Source: Bigelowiella natans CCMP2755 (Eukaryota; Cercozoa; Chlorarachniophyceae). From it: 64,000 nucleotides of DNA. The DNA is taken from NCBI GenBank assembly GCA_000320545.1, contig ADNK01001082.1, positions 1-64,000 on the forward strand, given 5' to 3'. The notes beneath the pieces are model-generated. The model searched no databases and was not told the origin of the DNA. It saw only the letters and a program-made list of their open reading frames with translations. The position numbers were made by a program, and so were the translations under genes. Below are positions 1-12,554 of this stretch, piece after piece. Every line of letters starts with the position of its first letter. Positions within the stretch are counted from its first letter, which is position 1.

Positions 1-6
1 TAATAA

Positions 7-2747
7 CCATCGACGATTACATCCCTGTCAAATAAGAATGGAAGTGATCCTGGTACTATTACGGTGTCGCTGCTGATGATGATAGTAATATAGCTCTATC
101 GACTCTGTTGATATTGGGCTAAAACTACACGTATACCAACGAAGAAGAGAGTGTGGGTAGGGAAATGGGAGAGGAAGCAATATAACTTGGTCTCTCCTTG
201 GTGATTTATCTATTCAGTTTTCGCTCGTTGTTCCAAGCCTAATGAAATGTGGATAATGCTTCTTGAAAAGGCTTTTGCAAAGTAAGAAACAACAGTCAAT
301 ATATTGGGCTCAAATAGCGAGTTTAGTGTGTGTGAGAGAACACAAATTAAAAAGTTAAAGTTGCGATATTCCTCTTGAAATTAATCACGTTTATGATGCG
401 TTTATAAAATTGTGTGTCAGGTATATGACCTGCTATGAGGCAATAGAATTTGGATCTGTGAATAACGCTCTTGGTATGATGACAAACGGCATTGCCACAA
501 GGTAGTCACTATCGTAGCTAAACAGTTACAATATGTCGCTATGTTGTCACAGAAGATGTTGGAAAGTGTGAAGGTGCAAACCAATGCAAACCTAGAACTA
601 AAACATTGCGACTAACTGTGTATTCAAAAAGATACAACATGTCAAATCCTTCGGTAAAGAAGAAGATCAACGATGGCACGCTGTGGAATATGCTGATGCT
701 GTACAATAAAAGCGGCTTTTTAATGGGTGCGGGGACCCCAGCAGGTGAAAGGAATAAAGATCGGCTATTTGATGATAAGCATCTTAATACATGTGTAAAG
801 TAATAAGTATGCCCTTGTGGCTCTCTCTTTTAATACAAATGGGAAATTTAGGGTCTGATGACATATCCAACGCGTCTCAATGGGGAATTGTTCAAGGCCA
901 TGCGTATGCTATATTAGATGTTCTCGGTATGGATTAAAGGCACAAACGCTCTCATATTCCGCGAAGATTGAAATACCTAATATAATTTGTAGAATTGGAT
1001 GATTATCGGCTTATTCGCTTACGGAATCCATGGGGAAAGTTTGAGTGGACCGGCGATTGGTTAGTCGGAAATACAGCAAATTATATATATATATATGTAA
1101 CAACCCCTGAAAATAAAACCTATCATCACCATCATCATTTTCTTCATCTTCTTCATAATATGTTAGGTCTGATCATAGTGATACTTGGACGAGACGTTAT
1201 AAGAAGCTGGTTGAAAGGTTGCATTAGAAAATGATGAGGATAGTGGTGATGATGATGATGATGATGGCGTTTAATGGTGAAAGTAACAATACATTTACAT
1301 CAATTCAACAAATGAAAGAAAACAAGCTGTTTTTTTGGCAAAGTAGGGTTATCGAGTGTCTGAGTTCATTTATTTCTTCACATCAGAAAGAGGAAATTTG
1401 TTGCTGAAGATGATGGAGCTTTCTACATGGACTTCACAGATTTCTCCATTCATTTTCAGGTTTCTTCCTCATTTCCCAAACTTACAACCGTACGTGTGCC
1501 TAATTATTTCTTAATAAATAGGACATCTACGTGTGCAAGTTTTTTGAATCGAAGGCGGGATGGGTCACTTTCCGACCATATTTTGGAAGGTCATCGTACA
1601 CGCTATTGACATGTTAGTTGCGCAATGGTTGTGTGTGTATGCGTGAATGCGTGGATGCGTGTGTGTGTATGTGAGTGCGTTGTGTCTATGCGTCTATATA
1701 TCTATGTGTCCATTTTATCTTGTTGATCTACGTTGTCGGAAAGTACGTATTAATGAAATTATTTATGGTTATCAGATGGAACGCAACAAATTCTGGTGGA
1801 TGTTGTTCCGAGGAGATACTAAAAAGTCCACAGGTATAGAAGACACTACCAGGATTGCTGTGCTTTTGTATAGCGCCTTATTATGTTGTTGTTAACCACC
1901 TCTAGTTTCTTCTCTGGGTTCCGAAGAAGAATACACAAGTCGTTATCAATCTTATTCAGGAAGAGGTCGAATATGTTGTGCATATATTTTCATGATAACC
2001 ACACGCATAACTTTTAATCACTATTTTGCCTCAGGTTAAAGGGCAAATCGATGAGAAAACTGGGCAGCCGAAGCAATATGCGGCGATTACGATACAACTC
2101 TATGCAAATCGAGTAGTAGCCTCTTTTCTGGGGGTCTATCCCCTAGCCAATAATATATCTTCAATAATATCTTCTACACATATTTACATTTTCTTAAGTT
2201 AACTTCTGCTGCTGCTACTCAGGGGAGAAGGGTGACATATAAAAAGAGAGGGAAATTATATAGACGCGACAACCCACGATGCTCGAAGACCAAAGAAATC
2301 ACACTACAAGTGCGGCATTGCAAATAAGCCAACATCACATTCGCTCACCGAGCATCCACTTAAATGCACAAACTGACACAAACACACTTCTTGGTTTGAA
2401 AGATGTGTTTTCATTCTTTCAGACTAGACTTCCTAGATACGCAAAGAAGGGCAAGTTACTGCCATGGACCGTTCTCATTGCCACGCTAAATCCTAATGTG
2501 TGTTCGGGCTCATTCGAAGCATCATGAGCATGTTTTAACACATTTTGTTTGCGTGTGTGTAAGTGAGTGAGAGAGAGGGGGAGAGAGAGAGGGGGGGAGA
2601 GAGAGAGAGAGCATGTGGGTGTAAAAGTGAGAATATGTCCATTGTGTTCGCATGCAGGTCCGACGAGACTTCACAGTAAGAGTTTTCAGCGATCGCGGTG
2701 ATGTTAGCATCGAGGCACTTCCGCCGCCAGAGTCACAAGCAAATTAA
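7..2747 (+). CDS. Calpain-like cysteine protease, 5'-truncated by the window edge
   Basis: Cytosolic papain-fold protease family (clan CA, C2). Phase-consistent exons: 218–281, 421–501, 596–744, 852–926, 993–1059, 1167–1217, 1387–1459, 1522–1589, 1776–1833, 1906–1965, 2035–2112, 2223–2309, 2423–2497, 2658–2747 (stop TAA). An IDDYIPV segment at 7–29 belongs to a further exon whose donor I could not settle. Seen in order: WIMLLEKAFAK, KKINDGTLW, MGAGTPAG, catalytic His in VQGHAYAIL (about 885–912), catalytic Asn in RLRNPWG (about 1014–1034), the DDGAFYMDF motif, and a C2-like domain III (NSGGCC, RDFTVRVFS). The catalytic Cys lies upstream of the window. No EF-hand region follows, so this is a non-classical calpain with protease core plus one C2-like domain. 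The triad residues that can be seen are intact. Family call is firm; the N-terminus is unknown. Confidence 0.9.
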
Positions 2748-3632
2748 AATAATAGATGACACCAAATTGTTAGATTCCATGCTAATCAGTAATCCAACCG
2801 CCGTTGGTTTTGCATGGCTAAGCCAAAAGTGTAGGATGTTTACACAACGAAAAATCGACTTCGTTCATTTTTGTTGTGACAATTTGACAACGCATGCATG
2901 CACAGCAGATCACCTCATGCAATCCCCGCCCTGCCATGAATGAATGTGCGCACGGCCAATGAAAACACCACCTAGCTAGCTAGCGCTTACATGGACCATG
3001 TGTGGGACATGCTAGCATGTGAGGTGAAAGGCATGTGTGAACTAGTCGATGCACACGTTGCAGACAGCTCCAGCTTGCACGCTAGCACGCACATGGACTG
3101 TGAGTCCCCACGCGCTTGCAACTCTGCACCATGCCAGCATGCCTGTTTCACAACTGCCTTCGCTAGCTTCGGGGGTCAAACTTTTTCCCACGTCGTTGTG
3201 ACAAGTGCAAACACGAGGAACGCAGAATTGATGACATCAGCCTGCATTGTCTCGGATCACTGGATGGAGACAGCTAGACCCCTCATCTTTCACAAAACTC
3301 TGCCACTTTGATCCGCTCTGCTGCAGCGCTTTGATTTCGCTATCAGAGAGCTAGGCCATCTCACTGTCCTCCACAATGGAAGATGGATTCAAGCTTGCTG
3401 AAACATTGCTGTTGCTGTTGCCATTGTTGCTTTTCTCCTGTTCAGAGTGAGTGATCCATGTGGTCTCAAAACCCATCATGGCCAAACTGGCTTTCTTCTG
3501 GTTGTACCGGGTAGTGTCGCCCTTCGAGTCGCTTCGGAGAATACCCTATGTGCTTGAATCTCTGGAAATCTCTCAAGCAACTGATCAAACACGATCGTAC
3601 TTCCCGCTCTCCCGGAAGTAGTCGCCTTAGCA
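2748..3632. other. Calpain 3' flank: palindrome-rich island and JmjC gene promoter
   Basis: No gene seen. About 2880–3190 is rich in CATG, GCATGC and CTAGCTAGC words and resembles the other islands of the window. From about 3300 to 3632 the composition becomes ordinary and should include the promoter and leader of the JmjC gene. An open frame at 2991–3311 lies in the island and has no recognisable domain or exon context, so it is not called. Confidence 0.6.
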
Positions 3633-4954
3633 ATGTTCCGCTCCATGCTGCTATGTTATCTAGTAGCGGTGGGATCCACTATGGACTGCGAGGGGAATGG
3701 CAATAATGTATGCAACTTTCCACATCGTCAGCGGGAGAGGCCCTTCTCTTCCTCCTCCTCCTCCTCGCCTTTGGTTTCGAAGGAATTTAATCTGGCACCG
3801 ATAGAAAGGCGAAGCGGGGAGAGCCTCTCTTTTGAGGATTTCATAAGGAATTATCATATGAAGGTATCAACTATTAATGATAGATAGTCGATGGGTTGAA
3901 TAAAAATGTCTTATTCCTCTGACTACCTTCATTGTGCTTTTTCTTCTTCTTCGATCCTTCTTCTTTGTCTTCTTCGATCCTTCTTCTTCTTCCTCTTCGA
4001 TCCTTCTTCTTCTTCCTCTTCGATCCTTCTTCTTTGTCTTCTTCGATACTTTTACTTCTGTGTTGGTGGTGCACAAATGTTATCATTAAGGATAAGCCTG
4101 TGATCATTACGAATTACACAGATGATTGGATAGTGAGAAGATGGAGTCTAGACGTATAAAAATAACCCACCCCAACAAACTCCCCGTCCTCCTTCTCCCC
4201 CGTCGCAGCATCTCGTTATTCACTCTATAGCTTACATGCGATTTGAAAATTGCTCATAGATACAAGTTGATATGATTTTTCAATTGAACTGTAAGGTAAT
4301 GAAAATGGAGTGTGGGCACATAAGAACGTCAATACTAGAGAGACTTCCAAGAGCCCTCGCGGCCCTGCCTCCGTAGGTTCAATTAAGGGAAATAATTGAG
4401 AACAAAAATGGGAGATAGGTTGCTCGAATTTCTTAATTCAATTTATACGAAACAAACAGGGGACCGGTTAAGGATGATATCAATAGAGAGCTCATGGTAT
4501 GTTCTCCACTCGATCTATAAGCTACTACACTTTTGTGTCAAATAAAATGCTGCTCCTTCATTCCTAGCCAATTTTATTGCTTTAGCATAACTAGAATATC
4601 TCAATATACGTCATAACCAGAAAAGAAGAGAAATGATAGTCATCGAGTTGCTATGTTAGTTGTCGAATGAAGAGAAATTTGTGCCCAGTGTAGTATGGGC
4701 GTCTTAATAACACTGTGTATTCGTCGTTTCGAATTTTAAATTTACTTTATTTTCTGTTGGTTCTTCCTCGTCACTTTGTTCGCTACTCCCTTTTCATTCA
4801 GCCCTCCCCCTAACTCTTCTTCTTCTTCTTCTTCTTCATAATTTCCACTGCCGATCCAATTTGTTCTCCATCTTAGTCCACATTCAACCCTACAAAGATC
4901 CCCACCTCCTCCTCCTCCTCCTCCTACACCTTCTCTTACTCCTACCCCTCCTCG

Positions 4955-4996
<42 letters not shown>

Positions 4997-6822
4997 GGAG
5001 TCATTTAACATAAGCTTTGGCAGCGTGTTGGCAGAAATGGGAAAGAAGAGGAGCCTTTATGAGTTCATAGAGATATTTCAGCACCACCACCAGCAGCAGC
5101 AGCAGAATCCCACCACCAACAATAAGGTAAATAGAGAACTGTAGTAGTAGTAGTAGTGGTAGTAGTAGTAGTAGTTAGGGAGGGAGGGAGGAGGTGGAGA
5201 ACAGAGGTCTATTTGAAGCTAGGTAGTTGTTCCCGCTGCATCTTCTTCTCGATGTGAGTTGTCGCGTACATCATCATCAAAGTTAGTAGTAGTAGTGGTA
5301 GTAGTAGTTGTAGTAGTAAGGTGCTCATTTCAGCCCTACTCAATAAGTCGCTGGGTTCAATAATTATCATCGATTTGACAGCAACTACGGTGATGATGGC
5401 TATACATTTGCTCTCCTGATTTATTTCCCCCCTCCCTCCTCCTCCTCTACCCTTCGTGTCCAAAGGATCTTAGACAACCCTCATTCCAACACATCTCGCA
5501 CTACCTGTGGCCTATGGAGATTCACGACAAAGGCATTTTGACAGCGTGTCCACAGCTTTTCAAGGTTGCTGCTCCAAAGAAGGAAGAATAACTATGACGA
5601 TAATGATAATGATAGTAATGATGACGACGATGATGACGATGACATCACGTCACCAAATACGTCACCAAATATACTCATCACCATTGCCCTGCACCGTTAT
5701 TTCTAAAAATGTGTGGGAGAAGGAATAATTCATCTTTAGAGTTATAAAACTCATTGAGTTTTGTATTACAACTACATGGTCTTCAAGTCGAAGTATTCCA
5801 GAATTCTAACAGCAAAAACACCGATGACTTTTTGTTCTGTTGACCGTGTCGCGGGATAAAAATTCTGCTCATTATCAGCATGCACTATCAGAATTCCTTC
5901 TTAAAAGCAGCTACCACTAGTATGTTGAGTTGTATGTGTCATCGTCGTCGTATTTAGGACCTCATTTATCCGAAATATATCCCACGCCATCCAATCTCTC
6001 TCGTAATGCTAACAATAGTAGTCATTCAAATAATAATAAATCATCGACCAAAATAACGAATAACACGTTTTCAAGATAAATAATCATGTATCATGCATGC
6101 GTATGTCTACTGCATATAATTTGTTTTATACCTACATGACGAGATGGTGATGATGATGGTGACGGGAATTGATTCATAGAAGAAGAGAAACATGACGAGA
6201 TGGTGATGATGATGGTGACGGGAATAGATTCATAGAAGAAGAGAAAGAGAAAATCATCGGTGAAATGTTTTGTCTGTAACACGGTGGTCGCACAACATCA
6301 TAGCACTGAATCACAGAGCAAAATTGTTCATTGGTGTGTGGTCTCGACGACGACGATAACGACGATGATGATGATAATGACGCCACCTAACTACAGCAGC
6401 CTCCTCATATACGATATATTGTATGTTGATCTTCATGATAAGTTAGTGTGAGCATTCATTCAAAATGCTGGGGATAGAGTCCCTCCTCCTACACTACCAC
6501 ACTACCATAATAGTAATAGCACTGTTGGTTTATTATATATCATCATATTTTTCTTTCAAGAATCATATATGGGACAAGTTTCTCCATCCGAGGATGTTTG
6601 TTGCACCTGCACTGTCAAGAGCGTAATACTGCTCTAATCACTACCACTTAGCATTAGCATCGATGCCACGCACATATGGCTCAGATAATTGAATTCATCT
6701 TCATTTTAAATAATAGCATGTTTGGAATGATTAAAATGTAGAGAATAGACAACATGGTGGTGAGATGATAGTCTTATTACGTGCTCTATTTCATATTTCA
6801 ACTTAGTGTGGAATTACGTATT

Positions 6823-6865
<43 letters not shown>

Positions 6866-7206
6866 AACTGTGTTATATGTTGTGTATGTGGACTTCATTT
6901 TGTGTGCAAGCACAACAACAACAGCAGCAACCACGTTATTTCCTACCACCACCAGCAGCACATGATATGATCCTAATAATATATGATATGATCCTAATAA
7001 TACATGATATGATCCTAATAATACATTATATGGGTGTTGTTGCTTAGATACCCTACACATCGGCATGGACAACCTGAACACTCCATGCTACTGATGCTAC
7101 AAGTATATATTTATATATATATATGAATACCATCGAGCATAATATATGCATAATAACAATTTATATGAAGCCTAAGGCCATACTCCAAGAGTAATAGTAG
7201 TAGTAA

Positions 7207-7250
<44 letters not shown>

Positions 7251-7327
7251 GTGGTACTAGCAGTAATCGCAGTAGTAGTAGTGAAAGTACCAGTAGAGGG
7301 AGTAGTTCCACTATGTGCTGCTTTTGG

Positions 7328-7366
<39 letters not shown>

Positions 7367-7512
7367 AGTTGTGTACGTATCTTGCTACGTGATACTGAAA
7401 CCTGAGTTGACGATAAGACGATAATATGACGATAATACGTAGGGTAGGAAGCATTTTGTGCATTGGCCAAACGATGCTGCGGAGCATCTTTATGAGGTAA
7501 TTTACATACACA

Positions 7513-7546
<34 letters not shown>

Positions 7547-7986
7547 TACTATTACAACATAACACACCCGTAGAAATGCCCCCATGCTATACTACGACAC
7601 TGCTGGCCACTCTGGCAGCTTGCCGGGTCTCTCTCTTGATATGAAGTATGAATTGATGATGATGATGAGGATGATGATGATGATAATTTCACAGATTAAG
7701 TTGGGAACACAGACAGAAACAGGTGATAGGGTGTTCATGGCAAATCCTTTTACGAATGATTCTTCCCAACAACCCGATATGGTCAAGGTTATTATTACCA
7801 TCGTCGGTTACTAGTAGTTCTTCTGTATAATGAGGCAATAATGAGAATGTTAATGCCATAGTATGATCAGTAGAAATAAATGTGTACATCTCAAAAATTA
7901 TAGTTGGGAAGATTTAACATGGATTTTTTTTAAGATGTGTTTTTGAAATTTATGTATGGATATAGCAGATATTCATAATTCCATGC

Positions 7987-8027
<41 letters not shown>

Positions 8028-9073
8028 TTTATGTGATCTTTTAACGCATAAATGTTTGATTTAAGGGTGACATACTCAATATATTCTTATACTTCCGTTG
8101 AGTACTATTGCTGTATGATCGCATTATTATGATTCTCCTGTTGTACTTACGAGCTTTTCTAACACCAGGCACAAGGCGGCTATGAGGGAGTTGTGCATGT
8201 AATAATGTACAAGAACAAGGAGAGAGAGCAAACGAAGAGGAGGAGGAGATATAATAAATAACGAAGAGGGGATCAAATCAATTTACCAACGATCACTAGA
8301 AAAAGAAGAAGAAGAGTATAAAAAAGAAAAACATAATATGATATGTTGACTCAAACTGTGTGATGTGTATTATATTATTATTATTATTATTATTATTATT
8401 ATGTGTTTCAGGAGGGAGAGCTCTTATATGTACCCCGTGGAATTCATATCATTAAAAACTTAGACGTAATCTTCATCAATGCAAGCAACCATCATATTCG
8501 CCGTATTTACACACACTCTTTATACGCTAGTATGTGTGTGAATGTATGTGGTGTACAGTCGTATGCTATTACACGTACACGTGTCTTTGCTTCTCTCTCC
8601 TCTCCCACGCTATTATTATTTCTCATTGTTTTTTGCTTCACAGGCTGTACTAGCGGTGGGATACGTGCATCAACTCGACGAGAAGGTCAAGACGTGGAAT
8701 TACGATGATTCTTTCAAAAGAGCAGGAAAACATTGTGACGTTTCGGCGCCCAAGTATCTACGACAGGTCATTATATTTGGTAGTAATTACAAAGAGAAAC
8801 GAGGGATCATGATGTCAGACCAGTACGGTGTCATTATCACCATCGTGTTCAAAATAGTTAACAGTGTTTGAAACATTGTTTGAAGTTTGGTGTTGTTTCA
8901 GAATTCTCCGAATAATATCGTGTAACTTTGTGATTTTTGGTTGTATCGGTAATAATATTGATTGTATTATGGCGCAGGTGGCTTGCTATTCGTTACAGGA
9001 TGCATCCAATTCTGCCGCTGAGGAAGATCTTCGATGGATTTTGGCCAGGCTGAACGAGGTCAAAACGAATTAA
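3633..9073 (+). CDS. JmjC-domain protein with N-terminal signal peptide (JMJD8/TYW5-like)
   Basis: Predicted Fe(II)/2-oxoglutarate-type cupin protein; the hydrophobic start (MFRSMLLCYLVAVGS) suggests entry into the secretory pathway. Exons: 3633–3863, 4091–4153, 4998–5126, 5466–5564, 5958–6002, one or more unresolved exons, 7048–7102, 7443–7496, 7695–7787, 8169–8198, 8412–8465, 8644–8766, 8978–9073. JmjC landmarks: LSFEDFIRNY, KPVIITNY followed by DDW, metal-site segment THRHG (7055–7069), GRKHFVHWP, then EGELLYVPRG with a downstream IHIIKNLD. Normal JmjC enzymes carry HxD/E; here the aligned triplet reads H-R-H, so catalytic activity is doubtful. The phases require an exon ending in phase 2 between 6003 and 7047 that I did not find. 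Introns carry many microsatellites and two tandem duplications. Closest family by layout is JMJD8; that assignment is inference. Confidence 0.8.
3944..4057. repeat. Imperfect tandem repeat of TTCTTCTTCGATCC units in a JmjC intron
   Basis: Pyrimidine-rich repeats built from TTCTTCTTCGATCC-like units with period about 24–33 bp fill the first JmjC intron. They create overlapping Ser/Leu- and Arg/Lys/Glu-rich open frames on both strands, which are repeat artefacts. Confidence 0.8.
6134..6245. repeat. 56-bp tandem duplication in a JmjC intron
   Basis: Two adjacent copies (6134–6189 and 6190–6245) start ACATGACGAGATGG and end with GAAGAAGAGAA. They differ at about one base (GGGAATT versus GGGAATA), so the duplication is recent. 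Confidence 0.9.
6829..8026. repeat. Cluster of microsatellites in JmjC introns
   Basis: (AC)n at about 6829–6861, (TAG)n at about 7195–7256, (GT)n at about 7330–7363, (CA)n at about 7513–7542 and (TG)n at about 7991–8026 lie in successive introns. A (TTA)n run follows at about 8381–8402. They produce the Leu-, His/Thr- and Cys/Val-rich spurious frames here. Confidence 0.9.
6963..7025. repeat. 21-bp minisatellite, three copies, just upstream of the JmjC HRH exon
   Basis: Units starting TGATATGATCCTAATAATA begin at 6963, 6984 and 7005. The array lies immediately upstream of the acceptor of the exon at 7048–7102. Confidence 0.85.
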
Positions 9074-9465
9074 AGTAGCCTCTGTTGCATATTCTTTTCT
9101 ATTTTCTTGTGTCGGATGCATGTGTTACTTCGTATACTCGGATGGAGTAGTAATAGGCCGGAAGGGGCGCGACGAATTCAATTAAACCCGAACTAGTGTA
9201 GGATGTGCGATGTTAATTCCTTCCCATCACTTTGTTAGACATGTGACGGCGTGACGAGTGAGGATCAGTGTACGCTAGACGACTAGAACGAAAACAATGA
9301 CGAGACGATGCTACTGTAGCTGCTAACAGTAGTGCGCAGCACATCTAGCATGTTTTTCTGCTAGCTGCGCGCAAGTAAATCAGTTTCACATGGTTAGTTT
9401 ATAATAGACACAGTACTATAATGTTTACCAGTATAGCAGTAGTCGTATGATAGACATGCAATGTA

Positions 9466-9500
<35 letters not shown>

Positions 9501-10714
9501 ATTGCTGTGTCCATTATTGTTCGTAGCTACCTAGCTACTATGCAGTGTGCGTGCTAGCTAGCTAGCTAGCTCGACGTGTGTGAATCGATCATGAGCGCTG
9601 CACATGTCTAGATGTCTAGATGTGGCCGCAGCATTCCAGCGTAGCATTGCACATTCACTGCCATGCCATCTCATTGTTGTCGTCTCTTCTTCTGTCATTG
9701 CATGTTTCGATCATGCATTCGCGCAAGGGCATCCATGATGATTCGGTACGTCCGTCCGGATCCGATGTCGTGCAATCAATGCACGCTAGCGCACGCAGCA
9801 GTTCTTGCTTCTTTTTCTGCATTGCACGCGCGCAGCGACATCGACTTCGCGCCTTTGGGGTACGTCAAAAGGAAGTGCACTACACGTGCGCACTTGCGCG
9901 TGTGAACACGTGCTAGACGTGGTGCGTGTTGCATGTTATGGATCAATGACGAGGGAAGTGAGCGAACGTTTCCTGTTGGGTGATGAAGCGCGCTGTGGGG
10001 CACCGCGCTTCAGACCTCCTTGCACACCAGCTTAGCCAGCACAGCAATATAACGTTGACCAACGTGAAACGACCAAGCTAGCAAGTGTCGTGATGAGCAC
10101 GTACACATCACTAGCTATAGCTAGTCATTCTAGCATTGCTCTAGCTAGTGCTCTGCTTCAGTGCTAGCTAGCTAGTCTAGTAGTCTAGCTAGCTAGTAGC
10201 GCTGCTGCTGCATCAATTGCATGTAGCAACTAGCGCATCGATGGCGGATGTCGTTTAACATGCAGACAATGCAAACATGATGAGGATTGTAGCTTTAGAA
10301 GCGACGCACTTTGCTCGTTCATCTACAAATCGCCATGTTGTGCGGTGTCTTTTACTGCATCGCCGCCAGTTGCATTTCTCCATATTTTGCCATCATCAAT
10401 TGCATTGATAATAACAATGACATTTTTTAAATGTGATTGTGTGTGTTGAAGGTCGAATCTTTTCTCCTCTAGGATCGACTCCTTCTGAGACCGACGTTGC
10501 TCGTGTTACTTCGTACGTTATGTGGGTGTTAGTGTTAAGTGTGACTGTTGTGTTGTAAGTGTTAAGGCAAACAATGCACTGCTAGGCGCTTCCGGTGCTG
10601 CTTCTATGTTGCGTGTTGTTTGGTGCGTGTAATGTTCTGTTCATGGTGCGTGTTGATGTTTTAATGTCTAATGCCGTCTCCTTATCTATCTTCAATTGAT
10701 CTTTCTGGACTTCT
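9074..10714. other. Tail-to-tail junction with palindrome-rich island
   Basis: No supported gene. Between the ends of the JmjC (+) and importin-alpha (−) genes lies sequence dense in CTAG, GCTAGC, GCGC and ACGT words (about 9240–10330). It includes GCTAGCTAGCTAGCTAGC-like runs near 9550 and 10163, an (AT)n tract at about 9470–9496 and a TCTAGATGTCTAGATGT motif at 9607–9623. Overlapping open frames at 9620–10035 on both strands have no domain and look like by-products of the composition. 10330–10714 is ordinary 3' flank. Confidence 0.7.
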
Positions 10715-12554
10715 CTAATTAAAGTTAAATCCGTTGTTGTTACCACCTCCCCCGTTATTGCTACTACCGAAGCCGCTATTATTATTGTTATTATTACCAA
10801 AACCAAATTGAAACTGCGACCCATCACCTCCCGTGGCAGGTGCTAGTTCATCATCACTTTTATCGTTGTTCTCGTCGGTGTCAAAGTACATCTGGAGAAT
10901 GTTGACGGCTTTATTGTAAATGTCTTCATTGTCGTGTCTCTGCAGGTCCTCGATGAGGTCCAATCCACCGCACTCCTCCACATGTTCCGCATACTTATTG
11001 GCTCCATCCCATTTGGGCATGTCTTTAACACCCACCCGTAATATGTTCTCTATTCCTTCTAGAGCAACCATAATGATTTTTGGATCGGGTGCTTTTAGTA
11101 ATTGACAGAGAGGAGCAGTCACCCCTTGCTGCACCAAGTAGCGAATTTGATCTTCATTGCCGCCGCATGTCGCGTTAGAGACGGCCCAGGCTGCCTCCTT
11201 TTTGATGTCGAACTCGGCATTCCGTAGGATTTCTACGAGGGAAGGGATGATGTTGGCCTTCTTCACTTCTTCAATTTGGCGGACATTTCCAGCGGTAATG
11301 TTGGATATGGTCCAGCACGTTTCTTTCCGAATGCTCTTCTTTGAACTCGATAGAAGCGATAGCAGGCAAGGCAGAGCCGCACAGCTTAAAATCACTTGCG
11401 TCTGAACGTCGTCACCGGTCACAATGTTTCCGACAGTACGAAGGGCGGGAGTGCGTACGTTATCGCTCTTATGCATTAGCAACTCCACCAAGCGTCGGCA
11501 CACACCAGACTCAATAACCGCCTGGATCTTCTGGTTGTCGGGTGCAGTATCGTCCGAGAGATACGACAGAGCCCAACAGGCGTCAGTCAGAACTTCAAAG
11601 TCCTTAATGTAAATAAGGTTAGCAAGGGTTCCGAGAGCTGGCTCAACCAGGTGGAAAGCAGGCTGTGGCTTGCCCCGACAGAAGTTGGATATGGTCCAGG
11701 TCGCGTTTCTTAACATCGTCAGCTTTGCATCCTGAGTGCAAAGCTTGAGGATTGGATGAAGCGCATTGTACTGCAGCACAAGGTCACGACATTCACAAGA
11801 GTCACCAGCGATGTTCCCAAGTGCCCACACTGACTGTTCGCGCACGTCTTCGTTCGGAGAAGCGAGGAGTTTGACAAAGATTGGAACAGCACCGTTCTTG
11901 ATTACGTGCTTGGTATGCTCGCTTGTACCGGACGCGATGTTTGTCAAAGCCCACGCTGCTTCGAACTGTAGATTGTAGTTACCATCCGATTTAAGTAAAT
12001 GAACCAAACGTGGAACCACTCCGCATTCGATAACTTGCTGAATAGGAGGATTTCGTTCTGTAGAACATATTGGGAGGAAAGAAAAAGAAGAATGTGAGCT
12101 ACTGTGTCGAAGTTCTTTCAACAATTCTTGTGCACGGAATCAAGCAAACTACATTTCTTGCGGATTAATATTGCAAGCATAGCACAGCTAATTTTTACAT
12201 ACCAATAGAAAGAAGTTTGCGAAAATTAGTGACGGCGTGATGCTGAGCCTGTGGATCCGCGGAATTGAGATTCCGAACCAGCTCAGGGAGGGCCTTCAAC
12301 TTCTCAGCGAGATCACCGTCCTGATACATTCCCTGTTGCATGCCAGTGGAGCCGAACCCCCCCGACCCCTGACCCCACTGTGCAGAGTTTCCGCCTTTCC
12401 TTTCCGCACGCATGCGGCGCTTGGCAAGTTGTTGCTCGCGCTTTTCCTTTCGAAGCTTGATGCTAATCTCATCGCGGCGCCTTCGGGACTCCTCCGGGTC
12501 AATACCTTTTTTGAACTGCTTCGCGCGCCCACTCTTTCCGCTATCTCTAAACAT
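10715..12554 (-). CDS. Importin subunit alpha (karyopherin-alpha)
   Basis: Adaptor that binds classical nuclear localisation signals and links cargo to importin-beta for import through nuclear pores. Two exons: 12554–12203 and 12057–10715, with a 145-bp GT–AG intron in phase 1, giving 564 aa. The start ATG at 12554 opens [17 protein letters not shown], followed by the arginine-rich importin-beta-binding domain (residues about 15–60, [16 protein letters not shown]). About ten armadillo repeats follow, with the NLS-groove pattern W...N visible as [55 protein letters not shown] and [12 protein letters not shown]. The C-terminus is Gly/Asn/Phe-rich with FGFG-like groups, encoded by AAT/GGT repeats. 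Length is slightly above the usual 520–550 aa. It is convergent with JmjC and divergent from L29. Identification is firm. Confidence 0.97.

Noticed and set aside
7111-7565. Leu-rich and Thr/His-rich minus-strand frames of 84–119 codons.
   Set aside because: They are produced by (TAG)n, (GT)n and (CA)n microsatellites inside JmjC introns.
9550-10200. CTAGCTAGC runs considered as a CRISPR-like or telomeric array.
   Set aside because: There are no regular unit and spacer lengths; the words are scattered short palindromes without a fixed period.
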